Source: Marinobacter goseongensis (GTDB lineage Bacteria > Pseudomonadota > Gammaproteobacteria > Pseudomonadales > Oleiphilaceae). Taken from it: a stretch of 64,000 bases of DNA. The notes beneath the pieces are model-generated. The model was not told where the DNA came from. It searched no databases and was given only the letters and a program-made list of their open reading frames with translations. Positions 16,981 through 34,705 of this stretch are shown piece after piece. Each line of letters starts with the position of its first letter. Positions within the stretch are counted from its first letter, which is position 1. A program made the position numbers and the translations under genes. The stretch spans positions 1 to 64,000 of the forward strand of contig NZ_JAKZAI010000013.1 in the NCBI RefSeq assembly GCF_023156235.1. The letters run 5' to 3'.

Positions 16981-17537
16981 TGACCACCCTGAGCATTTTC
17001 AATCAGAACCAGCCCGAGTATCCGCAGTCGGTGACAGAGGACAGCGACGAGATCCGGCGTCTTCTGGCCAAGAAGGGCATCCGCTTCGAGCAGTGGCAGA
17101 CCCGCGAGTTGCCTGACGATGCCTCGGCCGAGGCTATTCTTGACGCTTATCAGGAGGAAGTGGCTGCGCTGAAGCGGGAATGCGGCTTCCAGACCGCTGA
17201 CGTAGTCAGCCTGAATCCGGACAACCCCCAGAAAGAAGCCTTCCGCCAAAAGTTTCTGGACGAGCATGTCCACAGTGAGGATGAGGTACGCTTCTTCGTC
17301 CGTGGTCAGGGGCTGTTTTACCTGCATTTCGGCGACCAGGTGTATGCCGTACTGTGCCAGAAGAACGATCTGATCAGCGTGCCCGACGGTACCCGTCACT
17401 GGTTTGATATGGGCCCGCAGCCCAGATTCACGTGCATTCGTCTGTTCTCCAATCCCGAGGGCTGGGTCGCGGATTTCACCGGTGAGGACATCGCCCGTCG
17501 CTTGCCCCGTTACGAACAGCTGGCCGGGGCCGCCTGA
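16977..17537 (+). CDS. mtnD: Acireductone dioxygenase MtnD
   Basis: A 186-residue cupin metalloenzyme. The ligand-bearing region contains HVHSEDEVRFFV and a later His in DGTRHWFDMG. It oxidises acireductone to the keto-acid precursor of methionine (iron form) or to off-pathway products (nickel form). The metal cannot be decided from sequence. It overlaps mtnB by 4 bp, and its stop shares one base with the mtnC start. Confidence 0.94.
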   Translation: MMTTLSIFNQNQPEYPQSVTEDSDEIRRLLAKKGIRFEQWQTRELPDDASAEAILDAYQEEVAALKRECGFQTADVVSLNPDNPQKEAFRQKFLDEHVHSEDEVRFFVRGQGLFYLHFGDQVYAVLCQKNDLISVPDGTRHWFDMGPQPRFTCIRLFSNPEGWVADFTGEDIARRLPRYEQLAGAA

Positions 17538-18229
17538 TGATCCGGGTGATTCTCACCGACATTGAAGGCACGACCAGTTCAATCTCGTTTGTGCATGAGG
17601 TGCTGTTTCCCTACGCGGCCGAGCACATGGGCGATTTTGTCCGTGACGGACACACCGCGGACCCTGCCATTGCCGAGCAGCTGGACGCGGTAGCGGATGT
17701 GTCCGGTGTCCCGCGGGGTGACATTGAAGCGCTGATTGACGTTCTCCGGGGCTGGATACGTGAGGATCGAAAGGAAACTCCTCTGAAAACGCTCCAGGGC
17801 ATGCTGTGGGAACAAGGCTACCGGCAGGGAGCTTTCCGCGGCCATGTGTATGACGATGCAGCCGACTATCTGCAACGCTGGCATGATCGGGGGCTGCGAT
17901 TGTTCGTATACTCCTCCGGGTCGGTCAAAGCCCAGAAACTGATCTTCGGATTCAGTGAGGCGGGCGACCTGACGCCGTTCTTCTCGGGTTACTTCGACAC
18001 CCGGGTGGGCGCAAAAAAAGAGACGCAATCCTACCGCAACATTCTGGATCAGCTCGGGGTAGAGGGCAGCTCGGTTCTGTTTCTCTCGGATGTGGAAGCG
18101 GAGCTGGCAGCGGCGCAGGAGGCCGGCATGGCCACCGTGTGGCTGGTTCGGGATGGCGAAATTCCGGATACCGGGCGCGCGGTTGCGAAGGATTTTGCCG
18201 ACGTGGATACCCTGCTGAAACGGCGCTAG
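17537..18229 (+). CDS. mtnC: Enolase-phosphatase MtnC
   Basis: A 230-residue HAD-superfamily bifunctional enolase/phosphatase of methionine salvage. The first HAD motif is LTDIEGTTSS near residue 6. Later motifs include FVYSSGSVKAQKL and FLSDVEAEL. It follows mtnD with a one-base overlap. The genes for the other steps of the pathway (mtnA, and mtnP or mtnK) and the final aminotransferase are not in the window. Confidence 0.94.
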   Translation: MIRVILTDIEGTTSSISFVHEVLFPYAAEHMGDFVRDGHTADPAIAEQLDAVADVSGVPRGDIEALIDVLRGWIREDRKETPLKTLQGMLWEQGYRQGAFRGHVYDDAADYLQRWHDRGLRLFVYSSGSVKAQKLIFGFSEAGDLTPFFSGYFDTRVGAKKETQSYRNILDQLGVEGSSVLFLSDVEAELAAAQEAGMATVWLVRDGEIPDTGRAVAKDFADVDTLLKRR

Positions 18230-18285
18230 CGGCACAGCCCGTGACGGGGCAGGCTGTTCACTCTGACACAGGGGAGGATCGCGCC

Positions 18286-19344
18286 GTGATCCTGAACAGA
18301 ATAACGAGGGTCTGCTTGCTGCTGGCGCCCGCCTTGGTGTTGGTGGGGTGTAACCCCTTCTCGCAGGCGGACTCCATGATGGATGAGTACGTGGAGCGAG
18401 TGGCTCGGGTGCTCGATACAGAGCCTGTGCGGTCCGAACTCCCGCCGCTGGAGCGACTGCCCCGCCGCCGTGATCGTCGTCTCGAGATGCCCGAACTCGA
18501 CATGGACATTCTGGATTTCCTGTCACTGTACGGCTGCCAACTGCAGTATGTGGTCGGTGAGCGCAATTCGGTGATGGGGCGGGTTATGGACCCATTGAAT
18601 CGGCTGCGCTATGAGCTGCGTTTTATTGAAGCCGCTGGTGAGTGTTTACCGGACATCGATCGTGAAGACCTCAAAGCCAGCCTGCAGGATGCGATCGAGA
18701 GTAAGCGGGATTCCCTGCCGGTGGCGGTCTGGAACGCAACCTGGGGCGCAGAGGAAATCGAGACCCTGTTTACTTTGTCCAAGGGCCATTTCCCGGTGGC
18801 CGCCGAGGCCAATCCCATCTCCGACCTCTCGGCCGATGTGGGGCGCCTCAACAACACGCTGGATGATCTCCTGGCGGGGCAGGTGGAGCATTCCCTGGAT
18901 TACGTAGGTGAGGTTCACCAGCGCTGGCAAGCCGAGCACCGCGCCGGCCAGCTTCTGAACAGTGCCAACTTGCTGATCACCCGGCTGGACGATGCGTCGG
19001 CCATCCTCCGAACCCGCCTCGACGGTCGTCCCCTGTGTTTTGATGGTAAACCGAACAATCAGTCCGATATTGTTCGCAACATGTTTTTCAGCGTGTACAT
19101 CGACCGCATCCAGCCTTATATGAGCGACGTCAGCCGAGCTCGTGAGGTGCTGATCCGTCCGCTGTCGGAGATGGCGCAAGTGCAGAGCGAGGTAATGCCG
19201 GAGGCTTTCCGGGAATGGTCGAGCCGCCACCTCGCCCTCGACGACGAAGCGGGGATCTGGCGGGAGCTGGATCGGGCGATGGCCGTGCACACGGAACACT
19301 GGCAGGCGTTACTGGAGCAATGTGGCCTGCGGCCCGGTGCCTGA
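18286..19344 (+). CDS. DUF3080 family lipoprotein
   Basis: A 352-residue predicted lipoprotein of the DUF3080 family. The signal peptide begins VILNRITRVCLLLAPALV and ends in the lipobox LVGC. The mature region is mostly helical and acidic, with conserved-looking LSLYGCQLQYVVGERNSVMG and, near the middle, HFPVAAEANPISDLSADVGR. The GTG at 18286 was chosen because GGGGAGGA lies 7-8 bases upstream and it gives a normal lipoprotein signal. The function is unknown. It is convergent with the GspE-like gene, with only 5 bases between the stops. Confidence 0.82.
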   Translation: MILNRITRVCLLLAPALVLVGCNPFSQADSMMDEYVERVARVLDTEPVRSELPPLERLPRRRDRRLEMPELDMDILDFLSLYGCQLQYVVGERNSVMGRVMDPLNRLRYELRFIEAAGECLPDIDREDLKASLQDAIESKRDSLPVAVWNATWGAEEIETLFTLSKGHFPVAAEANPISDLSADVGRLNNTLDDLLAGQVEHSLDYVGEVHQRWQAEHRAGQLLNSANLLITRLDDASAILRTRLDGRPLCFDGKPNNQSDIVRNMFFSVYIDRIQPYMSDVSRAREVLIRPLSEMAQVQSEVMPEAFREWSSRHLALDDEAGIWRELDRAMAVHTEHWQALLEQCGLRPGA

Positions 19345-19349
19345 CCGAC

Positions 19350-21137
19350 TTAGCGCTGGCTTTCCGGTGTGACCCGCAGGATCTCTTCGATGGTGGTCAG
19401 GCCGGAGGCGACTTTCTGCGCGCCGCTCAGGCGCAGGGGTTTCATGCCGGTTTTATAGGCTTCCAGCCGCAATTCCTCCAACTCGCACTGATCGGTGATC
19501 CGCGCACTGAGATCGCCCGATAGCTTGAGAATTTCATACACCCCGGCACGGCCGTAGTACCCGGTGTTGCGACACTCCAGGCAGCCCACCGGCCGGTAAA
19601 CCTGATCAGGCGTGGCGGCTTTCCAGGGGCGGGTCAGGCTCTGCCAGGCCTGCTCGTCTGCCGGCCCGGGAGCTTTGCAGTGCGGGCACAGGGTACGCGC
19701 CAGCCGTTGTGCCATGACCCCGAGTACCGTGGCCCGGATCAGATAGGGCGGGATGCCCAGCTCCATCAGGCGGGTAATGGCGCTGGGGGCATCGTTGGTG
19801 TGCAGGGTAGACAGGACCAGGTGGCCGGTCAGTGCCGCCTGCACGGCCATTTCCGCTGTTTCCAGATCGCGGATCTCGCCGATCATGATGATGTCCGGAT
19901 CTTGGCGCAGCAGCGCCCGCACCCCGGAAGCAAAGGTCAGCTCGATGTTGTTCTGAACCTGCATCTGGTTGAAGGCCGGTTCAACCATCTCGATCGGGTC
20001 CTCGATGGTGCAGATGTTCACTTCCGGCGAGGCCAGCTGTTTTAAAGTGGAGTACAGGGTGGTGGTTTTGCCGGAGCCGGTCGGGCCGGTCACCAGAACA
20101 ATACCGTGGGGGCGATCGGTGATGTCGCGCCAGCGCTCACGGTCTTCCCGGGAGAAGCCCAGTTGTTCGTAGGATTTCAGCAGTACTTCCGGATCAAAGA
20201 TCCGCATCACCATTTTCTCGCCGAAAGCGGTGGGCATGGTGGCCAGGCGAAGTTCCACTTCGCTGTTGTCGGGCTTGCGGGTCTTGATCCGACCGTCCTG
20301 GGGGCGGCGTTTTTCCGCCACGTTCAGTCGCCCGAGAATTTTCAGACGACTGGTCACGGCCACGCCGACCTGTTCCGGAAATTCGTAGACGTTGTGTAGC
20401 ACGCCATCAATGCGAAATCGTACCTGGGTGACGTTCCTGCGCGGCTCGATGTGAATGTCCGAGGCGCGCTGGTCAAACGCGTACTGCAGCAGCCAGTCAA
20501 CAATCTTGACCACATGCTGGTCGTTGGCGTCCGGGTTTTCACCGGCGCCCAGATCCAGCAGTTGCTCGAAATTCTGGTTCCGGGCCGAGCCCTCACCCTG
20601 GCGACCACTGGCTTTGCTGACGGAGTTGGCCAGCTGGTAGAACTCGACGGTGTAACGGCGAAGGTCTTCGGGATTGGCAACCACCCGGCGGATGTCTTTC
20701 TGCACCGCCTGACGCAGGTTGCCCTCCCAGTCGCTCTTGAACGGTTCGGCGCTGGCGATCAGTACTTCGTCCTGGCGAATTTCCACCGCCAGGATGCCGT
20801 GGCGTTGGGCGAACGCGTACGACATCACCCTGGCGATAGCCGGGGTGTCGATCTTCAGCGGATCAATGTGGTACCAGGGTTGTCCGGCCCAGTCGGCCAG
20901 CCACTGGGTCAGCCGGTCCAGATCCAGTGTGCGGCCAGAATTCCGGCTTTTCAGGGCCGCCAGGGCGATCAGCTCCAGCGGGTGCCGCTGCCGGGCATCG
21001 GTGCCGATGTTGGCCTGCAATACGCGGTCTGCATCCTCCTGGGTAATCTCGCCACTGGCCACCAGTGCTGTGACCAGATCACGCAGGGTCAGAGTGTTTC
21101 TTGGCGGTGCCGGTGCGCGGACAGTGCCCATGGACAT
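19350..21137 (-). CDS. GspE/PilB-type secretion ATPase, isolated
   Basis: A 595-residue hexameric-ATPase family protein of type II secretion/type IV pilus type. It has an N-terminal GspE_N/MshEN-like region, Walker A GPTGSGKT (351-358), an Asp box with FRIDGVLH and a Walker B-like DPDIIMIGEIRD (413-424). It keeps the tetracysteine zinc motif Cys484/Cys487 and Cys519/Cys522 seen in GspE and PilB. No pilus, pseudopilin or secretin genes are nearby, so the partner machine cannot be named. It begins 6 bp after the stop of the DUF2069 gene, so the two are probably co-transcribed. Confidence 0.88.
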   Translation of the reverse strand: MSMGTVRAPAPPRNTLTLRDLVTALVASGEITQEDADRVLQANIGTDARQRHPLELIALAALKSRNSGRTLDLDRLTQWLADWAGQPWYHIDPLKIDTPAIARVMSYAFAQRHGILAVEIRQDEVLIASAEPFKSDWEGNLRQAVQKDIRRVVANPEDLRRYTVEFYQLANSVSKASGRQGEGSARNQNFEQLLDLGAGENPDANDQHVVKIVDWLLQYAFDQRASDIHIEPRRNVTQVRFRIDGVLHNVYEFPEQVGVAVTSRLKILGRLNVAEKRRPQDGRIKTRKPDNSEVELRLATMPTAFGEKMVMRIFDPEVLLKSYEQLGFSREDRERWRDITDRPHGIVLVTGPTGSGKTTTLYSTLKQLASPEVNICTIEDPIEMVEPAFNQMQVQNNIELTFASGVRALLRQDPDIIMIGEIRDLETAEMAVQAALTGHLVLSTLHTNDAPSAITRLMELGIPPYLIRATVLGVMAQRLARTLCPHCKAPGPADEQAWQSLTRPWKAATPDQVYRPVGCLECRNTGYYGRAGVYEILKLSGDLSARITDQCELEELRLEAYKTGMKPLRLSGAQKVASGLTTIEEILRVTPESQR

Positions 21138-21143
21138 GCCCGT

Positions 21144-21512
21144 TTACGCGCCCGCCGGAGCGGCGGGCCGGTTTACCTTCAGGTGCACCATCGACACGGT
21201 GAACAGCAGGAAGCTCAGAATGGTCAGGATGAGCGGCGCCGGAGCCCCTTCGCTGAGCCAGGCGGAGACTACAGCCTGGGTAAAGTAGAAGATCACCACA
21301 AACGCCATCCAGATGTATCCGCGGTTGTGGCCGCGAAACACCGGTACCGCAAAGGCCAGCAAGGGCAGCAGCTTTACCGCGAGCATCAGCGACACCGAGA
21401 CTCCCTCAACCTGAACCGGGTAAAAGGTCGTGATCAGCAGCGTTGCCAGTAAAGCTATGTAGAGCGCAATCGTCAGTCTGGCGGTAACTCGGGCTTTCGG
21501 GTTATAGAGCAT
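21144..21512 (-). CDS. DUF2069 family inner-membrane protein
   Basis: A 122-residue protein with four predicted membrane segments (about residues 12-30, 40-60, 66-88 and 92-113). It has the DUF2069-like RGHNRGYIWMAFVVIFYFTQAVV. In related Pseudomonas and Marinobacter genomes this family is commonly next to wrbA and arsC, as here. The function is unknown. It is followed after 6 bp by the GspE-like ATPase gene. Confidence 0.85.
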   Translation of the reverse strand: MLYNPKARVTARLTIALYIALLATLLITTFYPVQVEGVSVSLMLAVKLLPLLAFAVPVFRGHNRGYIWMAFVVIFYFTQAVVSAWLSEGAPAPLILTILSFLLFTVSMVHLKVNRPAAPAGA

Positions 21513-21556
21513 GTGTGCCTTCCGTCAATAAAAGTTAGGTGTCAGCCGTAGCTGGT

Positions 21557-22526
<970 letters not shown>

Positions 22527-22595
22527 CTTCTGGCCTGAGTTGAGTTTGGCTGTCCTGAATTCCGGATGCCCCGTAGTCTAACAGGAGGACTCCCC

Positions 22596-23063
22596 GTGCA
22601 GTACCCTGCAAGGTTTCGTTGTCGGAATCTGTTTACAACCGTTCTGGTCATTGTTGCACTCGGGTTTCTGGCCGGCTGTGAAAAGCTGGAGTTCGAGCAG
22701 GCTGGCGGCGAATCGCTGGACTGGGACGACCTCCGTGGGCAGTGGGTGCTGGTTAATTACTGGGCCGAGTGGTGTAAACCCTGCCTTGAGGAAATCCCTG
22801 AGCTGAATCGGGTGAACGAGAGCGGCGAGGTCACGGTGCTGGGCGTGAACTTCGATGGTGTCCGTGGCCAGGAACTGGTGGATCTGGGAGACACCATGGG
22901 CATTGAATTCACCATGCTGGCGGAGGATCCCGGCGGTGACTTCGGCTGGAAGACCCCCGTGGCGCTGCCTGCCACCTTTGTAATTGATCCGGACGGAGAG
23001 CTGCGAGAGACCCGTTTCGGGCCGCAGACCGAAGAGCAACTGAAAGAATTGACGGGCGGCTGA
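22596..23063 (+). CDS. TlpA/ResA-family thioredoxin-like lipoprotein
   Basis: About 155 residues. A signal peptide ends in a lipobox-like FLAGC. The domain that follows has the active site [15 protein letters not shown] (CxxC) and the cis-Pro region [13 protein letters not shown]. It probably acts in the periplasm on disulfides, for example in cytochrome c maturation. The GTG at 22596 is used because AGGAGGA lies 8 bases upstream. An ATG at 22566 lacks such a site. The next gene is dnaE on the same strand. Confidence 0.85.
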   Translation: MQYPARFRCRNLFTTVLVIVALGFLAGCEKLEFEQAGGESLDWDDLRGQWVLVNYWAEWCKPCLEEIPELNRVNESGEVTVLGVNFDGVRGQELVDLGDTMGIEFTMLAEDPGGDFGWKTPVALPATFVIDPDGELRETRFGPQTEEQLKELTGG

Positions 23064-23107
23064 GGCCACCCGTGACTGGCATTCAACAGCAGGAATCCCC
23101 CGACGTT

Positions 23108-26590
<3,483 letters not shown>

Positions 26591-26769
26591 GGTAGTCCGG
26601 CAAGGTTCGGTCTGGTGCCCCGGCTGACATATTGATAAGTTAACGTTTTGTCAGGAGGCGGACTCATACCAATGTCCGCTTTAGCCCCGCTTCGGGCGCT
26701 GCTATCTTTGTCCAAAATTCTGGTTTGGCGGGATGAATTTTCCGTCTGGCAATCAAATGATGGAACATC
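26591..26769. other. Intergenic region between dnaE and accA
   Basis: These 179 bases should carry the accA promoter. A 6-bp hairpin (GCGGAC with GTCCGC, 26658-26679) followed by TTT could be a weak dnaE terminator. I do not see a convincing -35/-10 pair or an open frame. Confidence 0.35.
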
Positions 26770-27723
26770 ATGAACCCTAATTATCTGGATTTCGAACAAC
26801 CCATTGCCGACCTGGAGGCGAAGATTGAAGAGCTTCGCATGGTGGGTAATGACACCGACATCAACATTTCCGATGAAATCAACCGGCTGAAGAACAAGAG
26901 CGTCAGCCTGACGGAAACCATTTTTTCCGATTTGCAGCCATGGGACGTGGCGCGCCTGGCCCGCCATCCACGCCGTCCCTACACCCTTGATTACATCGAA
27001 ATGATCTTTGACGACTTCGACGAATTGCACGGTGATCGCCGATACGCGGATGATCTGTCGATCGTGGGCGGCACTGCGCGGCTGGATGACAAGCCGGTGA
27101 TGGTGATTGGTCATCAGAAGGGCCGGGAAGTGCGTGACAAGGTCAAACGTAATTTCGGCATGCCGCGCCCCGAGGGTTATCGCAAGGCTCTGCGCCTGAT
27201 GGAAATGGCCGAGCGGTTCAAGATGCCGATCCTGACCTTCATTGACACGCCAGGCGCCTACCCGGGCATCGGGGCTGAGGAGCGTGGCCAGAGTGAGGCC
27301 ATCGCCTTTAACCTGGCCGTGATGTCGCGTCTCAAAACGCCCATTATCTCTACGGTGATCGGTGAAGGTGGCTCCGGTGGTGCGCTGGCGATCGGGGTCT
27401 GTGACCAGCTCAACATGCTGCAGTATTCCACCTACGCGGTTATCTCGCCGGAAGGCTGCGCCTCCATTCTGTGGAAAAGCGCTGAGTACGCAGCCCAGGC
27501 TGCTGAAGCCATGGGTGTGACTGCGGATCGCCTGAGGGATCTCGGGTTGGCGGACAACGTCATCAAGGAGCCGCTCGGTGGAGCACACCGCAATCCGGAA
27601 AAAATGTCCAAGGCGCTCCGCGCAACGCTCAAGAAAGGTGTTGCCGAACTGAGTCGTTTGCCCACTGATGAGCTGGTGTCCCGCCGTTACGAGCGGCTGA
27701 CCCGATATGACACCGGGCGGTAA
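26770..27723 (+). CDS. accA: Acetyl-CoA carboxylase carboxyltransferase subunit alpha
   Basis: A 317-residue subunit that transfers the carboxyl group from biotin to acetyl-CoA, the first step of fatty-acid synthesis. It works with AccD, whose gene is not in the window. Characteristic sequences are [36 protein letters not shown] and [12 protein letters not shown]. The length matches the family. Its stop lies 17 bp inside the tilS frame. Confidence 0.97.
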   Translation: MNPNYLDFEQPIADLEAKIEELRMVGNDTDINISDEINRLKNKSVSLTETIFSDLQPWDVARLARHPRRPYTLDYIEMIFDDFDELHGDRRYADDLSIVGGTARLDDKPVMVIGHQKGREVRDKVKRNFGMPRPEGYRKALRLMEMAERFKMPILTFIDTPGAYPGIGAEERGQSEAIAFNLAVMSRLKTPIISTVIGEGGSGGALAIGVCDQLNMLQYSTYAVISPEGCASILWKSAEYAAQAAEAMGVTADRLRDLGLADNVIKEPLGGAHRNPEKMSKALRATLKKGVAELSRLPTDELVSRRYERLTRYDTGR

Positions 27724-29065
27724 ATCCGCCGCGGATTTCTCCTGGCCGGCGGAGCTGATCGATGCCGTCAGGCACCTGCCCGATGCGTCACGAGTGTGGG
27801 TCGCCCTCAGCGGCGGCCTCGACTCGGTTCTCCTGCTCCACTTGATTTCTCACTGTTGCACGGACCGGACGCCGGTTCTGGCTGTGCACGTCAATCACCA
27901 GCTACAACACAATGCCGCTGAGGTGGAGCAATTCTGCCGCCACTTGTGCGCGCGATTGAGTGTGCCACTGACCGTCGAGAAGGTCTCGGTACCGGTCAAC
28001 CTTGGCCCCGGCACCTCCACCGGGGGTGTTGAAGAAGCCGCGCGCCATGCCCGCTACAACGTATTCGAACGTGTTCTGCAGCCCGGCGAATTGCTGCTGA
28101 TGGCGCATCATGGTGACGACCAGGCCGAAACGGTGCTGTTCCGGTTGTTGCGGGGCAGTGGCGTGGGCGGCCTGGCCGGCATGCCGTCAAACCGTTCGCT
28201 GGGGCAGGGGCAGCTTCACCGTCCACTTTTGACGTTCAGCAGAAGGCAGATTGAGGGCTGGGCGCGGGAGGCCGGGCTGCGGTGGATGGAGGACCCGAGC
28301 AACAACGATCAGACCTACGACCGTAATTTTCTGCGTCATTCGGTCATGCCCCTGCTGAAATCCCGCTGGCCCTCTCTGATCAAGCGTCTGGGGCACAGCG
28401 CGCGCGCCTGCGGCGAGCAGGAGGCGCTGGCGGCATCGCTCGCACAGATCCACTACGCCTCCGTTGCCGGTGGTGAAGGGCGGCTGCGCGTGGCGCAGAT
28501 GCTGGGCTTAAGCCACGTGGAGCAGAAAAACCTGCTGCACTGGTGGATAACCCGCGGTGGATACCGGTTTCCGACCGTTGCCAACTGGGGGCAAGCACTC
28601 AACGACCTGTTGCTGGCTGCGCCGGATAGAGAACCCGAGTTTTGCGGTGAGGGTTACGCGCTGCGCCGATTCCATGGCTGGATCTACCTGGTGCCGGACG
28701 AGCCCTCTGACCCGGTTGTGACGCAACCATTGTTGCCGGGACAGCCGGTCACCCTCGGGCGCTTGCGACTGGCGCTGCAACCCGGAGCTAACCCGGACCG
28801 CACGCCGCCGCCAATACGGATATCTACGAGGAAGGGGGGAGAGCGCATCCGGCCGCGTCCGGACGGCCCGTCGAAACCGCTGAAAAAATGGCTGCAGGAG
28901 CAGCGTGTCCCGCCCTGGGAAAGAGGCGGAATACCGCTGGTTTTCGAGGGCTCGGCGGAGGCCGGTGAGTTGATTGCCGTTGGCGATCTGTGGCTTTCCG
29001 GTAGATACTGTGGGGAGGCCCCGGCTGCCGGCTGGCGCATCGTTGTGGAGCGGGAATGTGATTGA
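27707..29065 (+). CDS. tilS: tRNA(Ile)-lysidine synthase TilS
   Basis: A 452-residue enzyme that ATP-dependently converts C34 of tRNA-Ile2 to lysidine. The P-loop SGGLDS is at residues 35-40. Later motifs are [33 protein letters not shown] and the C-terminal [18 protein letters not shown]. The start at 27707 overlaps accA by 17 bases, an order common in Gammaproteobacteria. No later start would keep the usual distance to the P-loop. Confidence 0.93.
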   Translation: MTPGGKSAADFSWPAELIDAVRHLPDASRVWVALSGGLDSVLLLHLISHCCTDRTPVLAVHVNHQLQHNAAEVEQFCRHLCARLSVPLTVEKVSVPVNLGPGTSTGGVEEAARHARYNVFERVLQPGELLLMAHHGDDQAETVLFRLLRGSGVGGLAGMPSNRSLGQGQLHRPLLTFSRRQIEGWAREAGLRWMEDPSNNDQTYDRNFLRHSVMPLLKSRWPSLIKRLGHSARACGEQEALAASLAQIHYASVAGGEGRLRVAQMLGLSHVEQKNLLHWWITRGGYRFPTVANWGQALNDLLLAAPDREPEFCGEGYALRRFHGWIYLVPDEPSDPVVTQPLLPGQPVTLGRLRLALQPGANPDRTPPPIRISTRKGGERIRPRPDGPSKPLKKWLQEQRVPPWERGGIPLVFEGSAEAGELIAVGDLWLSGRYCGEAPAAGWRIVVERECD

Positions 29066-29090
29066 GTAAGAGGGGGCTTTCTGGTAGTCT
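29062..29090 (+). promoter_or_regulatory. Possible pyrG promoter
   Basis: TTGAGT (29062-29067), a 17-base spacer and TAGTCT (29085-29090) lie over the tilS stop, about 60 bases before pyrG. The -10 is imperfect, so this is a weak call. Confidence 0.35.
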
Positions 29091-29105
29091 GGCGTCCCAT
29101 CTTGA

Positions 29106-31647
<2,542 letters not shown>

Positions 31648-31660
31648 TGTCCTGCTCTAG

Positions 31661-33010
<1,350 letters not shown>

Positions 33011-33067
33011 GGCCTTACCCGCACATTTTTTACCTGTGTGAGCGTCAACCCCAGGTAACAAAATGTT

Positions 33068-33114
33068 AAGGCCATCGTGTTCTGAATGAAGTTTCAGTCA
33101 CGATGGCCTTTTTA
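33068..33114 (+). terminator. Strong terminator after eno
   Basis: AAGGCCATCGTG (33068-33079) and CACGATGGCCTT (33099-33110) form a perfect 12-bp stem followed by TTTTT. It cleanly separates eno from ftsB, which has its own promoter. Confidence 0.9.
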
Positions 33115-33133
33115 CACAACCATTTAGAAGAAT

Positions 33134-33163
33134 TTGTTGTTAATCTACTTTAGCGTCTATACT
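33134..33163 (+). promoter_or_regulatory. Sigma70-type promoter for ftsB-ispD
   Basis: TTGTTG (33134-33139), an 18-base spacer and TATACT (33158-33163) lie between the eno terminator and the ftsB start at 33213, in an AT-rich stretch. Confidence 0.5.
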
Positions 33164-33212
33164 CACCATCCGGTGTTGGTTTTTTGTTCGGGTTTGATAA
33201 ACGGAATTAGCA

Positions 33213-33485
33213 ATGAAGTTGCTCTGGTCCATTATGGCTGTCTTGATACTCCTGCTGCAGGTCCGCCTGTGGATCGGGGAGGGCAGCTTCGCGCAGGTTT
33301 GGGCACTGGAGCAGTCTATTGCCGAGCAACGGGAAGAGAACGAGGAATTGTCTGTTCGCAATGAGCGTCTTTATGCGGAAGTGCGTAACCTGCGCAACGA
33401 GCAGGGCGCCGTCGAAGAGCGCGCCAGAATGAACCTGGGCCTGATCCGTGATGACGAAACGTTCTTCCTGGTCGTGGAAAACTGA
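33213..33485 (+). CDS. ftsB: Cell division protein FtsB
   Basis: A 90-residue bitopic protein. It has a short cytoplasmic end, one membrane helix (about residues 3-20) and a periplasmic coiled coil (about 30-65), ending in LGLIRDDETFFLVVE, a family hallmark. It links FtsQ and FtsL in the divisome. Its position between eno and ispD is conserved in Gammaproteobacteria. Confidence 0.94.
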   Translation: MKLLWSIMAVLILLLQVRLWIGEGSFAQVWALEQSIAEQREENEELSVRNERLYAEVRNLRNEQGAVEERARMNLGLIRDDETFFLVVEN

Positions 33486-33494
33486 TCAGTTGCC

Positions 33495-34196
33495 ATGACG
33501 CACCCCCGCTTCTGGTTGATTGTACCGGCCGCTGGCATAGGCCAACGCATGCAGTCCGAGTGCCCGAAGCAATACCTCAGAATTGATCAACGCTTCATCC
33601 TCGATATTACCTTGTCCCGCACCTTCGACGCGGCACCTTTTGCCGGGTGTGTGGTCGCGCTCCACCCTGACGATCGCTGGTGGCCATCGACGGAAGCCAG
33701 CAAGAATCCCTGTGTTCAATCCTGCCCGGGTGGCTCCGAGCGTGCCGACTCGGTGCTGGCAGCGCTTTCGGCGCTGGCAGGGCAGGCGGCGGATGACGAC
33801 TGGATACTGGTTCATGACGCGGCGCGCCCGTGCTTGCACCGGGATGACCTTGCCCGGTTGATGGCGGGTCTTCGCGATCACCGTGTGGGCGGTCTGCTGG
33901 CGGCGCGGGTGGCGGATACCATCAAGCGCAGCAATGACTCCCACCCACCGCAGGTTCTGGAAACCGTTGATCGCAGCAATCTGTGGCGCGCCCTGACCCC
34001 TCAGATGTTCCGCTACTCGACGCTGGTTGCGGCACTCGAGCATGCCCTGCAAGCCGGACACCCGATCACGGATGAATCCTCAGCTGTCGAGTTTTCAGGT
34101 AACATACCGGAATTGGTAGAGGGTCGGCCGGACAACATCAAGATTACGGTCCCGGCGGATCTTGCCCTGGCGAGCTTCATTCTCAGCCAGTTCTGA
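33495..34196 (+). CDS. ispD: 2-C-methyl-D-erythritol 4-phosphate cytidylyltransferase IspD
   Basis: A 233-residue nucleotidyltransferase of the MEP isoprenoid pathway. The CTP-binding segment is [18 protein letters not shown] near residue 11. Later blocks are [22 protein letters not shown] and TDESSAVEF. It begins 9 bp after ftsB and is followed by ispF, which acts two steps later. Confidence 0.95.
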   Translation: MTHPRFWLIVPAAGIGQRMQSECPKQYLRIDQRFILDITLSRTFDAAPFAGCVVALHPDDRWWPSTEASKNPCVQSCPGGSERADSVLAALSALAGQAADDDWILVHDAARPCLHRDDLARLMAGLRDHRVGGLLAARVADTIKRSNDSHPPQVLETVDRSNLWRALTPQMFRYSTLVAALEHALQAGHPITDESSAVEFSGNIPELVEGRPDNIKITVPADLALASFILSQF

Positions 34197-34225
34197 AACA
34201 CCTGCATTTTCCGGGAAGTTCACTT

Positions 34226-34705
34226 ATGCGTATTGGTCAGGGCTTTGATGTCCACGCCTTCTGTGACGGCGATTTTGTTACCCTCGGCGGCGTGCGTATC
34301 CCGCATCACCAGGGGCTGAAAGCGCACTCTGATGGTGATGTGCTTTTGCATGCGCTGGCCGACGCCTTGCTGGGTGCGGTCGCACTCGGCGATATCGGCC
34401 ACCTGTTTCCGGACACCAGCGACGAGTGGGCAGGCGCCGACAGTCGTGATCTGCTCCGGCGCGTGGTGGCCAGAGTGCGCGAGGAAGGTTACAGCGTGGT
34501 GAATGTAGACACCACGGTCATTGCCCAGGCACCCAGAATGGCTCCTCATGCGGAAGCGATGCGTTTGAACATTGCCGAAGATCTTGGCATTCCCGCCAGT
34601 CGTGTCAGTGTGAAAGCGACCACGACAGAAAAGCTGGGCTTTACCGGCCGCAGTGAGGGTATTGCAAGCCAGGCAATCTGCCTGCTGGAAGCGGTGACCT
34701 CGTGA
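34226..34705 (+). CDS. ispF: 2-C-methyl-D-erythritol 2,4-cyclodiphosphate synthase IspF
   Basis: A 159-residue trimeric zinc enzyme of the MEP pathway. Metal ligands are Asp8 and His10 in GQGFDVHAF and a later His in [17 protein letters not shown]. The C-terminal block is [16 protein letters not shown]. The truD start overlaps its end by 4 bp. Confidence 0.96.
   Translation: MRIGQGFDVHAFCDGDFVTLGGVRIPHHQGLKAHSDGDVLLHALADALLGAVALGDIGHLFPDTSDEWAGADSRDLLRRVVARVREEGYSVVNVDTTVIAQAPRMAPHAEAMRLNIAEDLGIPASRVSVKATTTEKLGFTGRSEGIASQAICLLEAVTS

Noticed and set aside
23072-23107. A longer DnaE beginning at GTG 23072
   Set aside because: The 12 extra residues are not typical of DnaE, whose N-terminus starts just before the HLRVHSEYS block at 23108.
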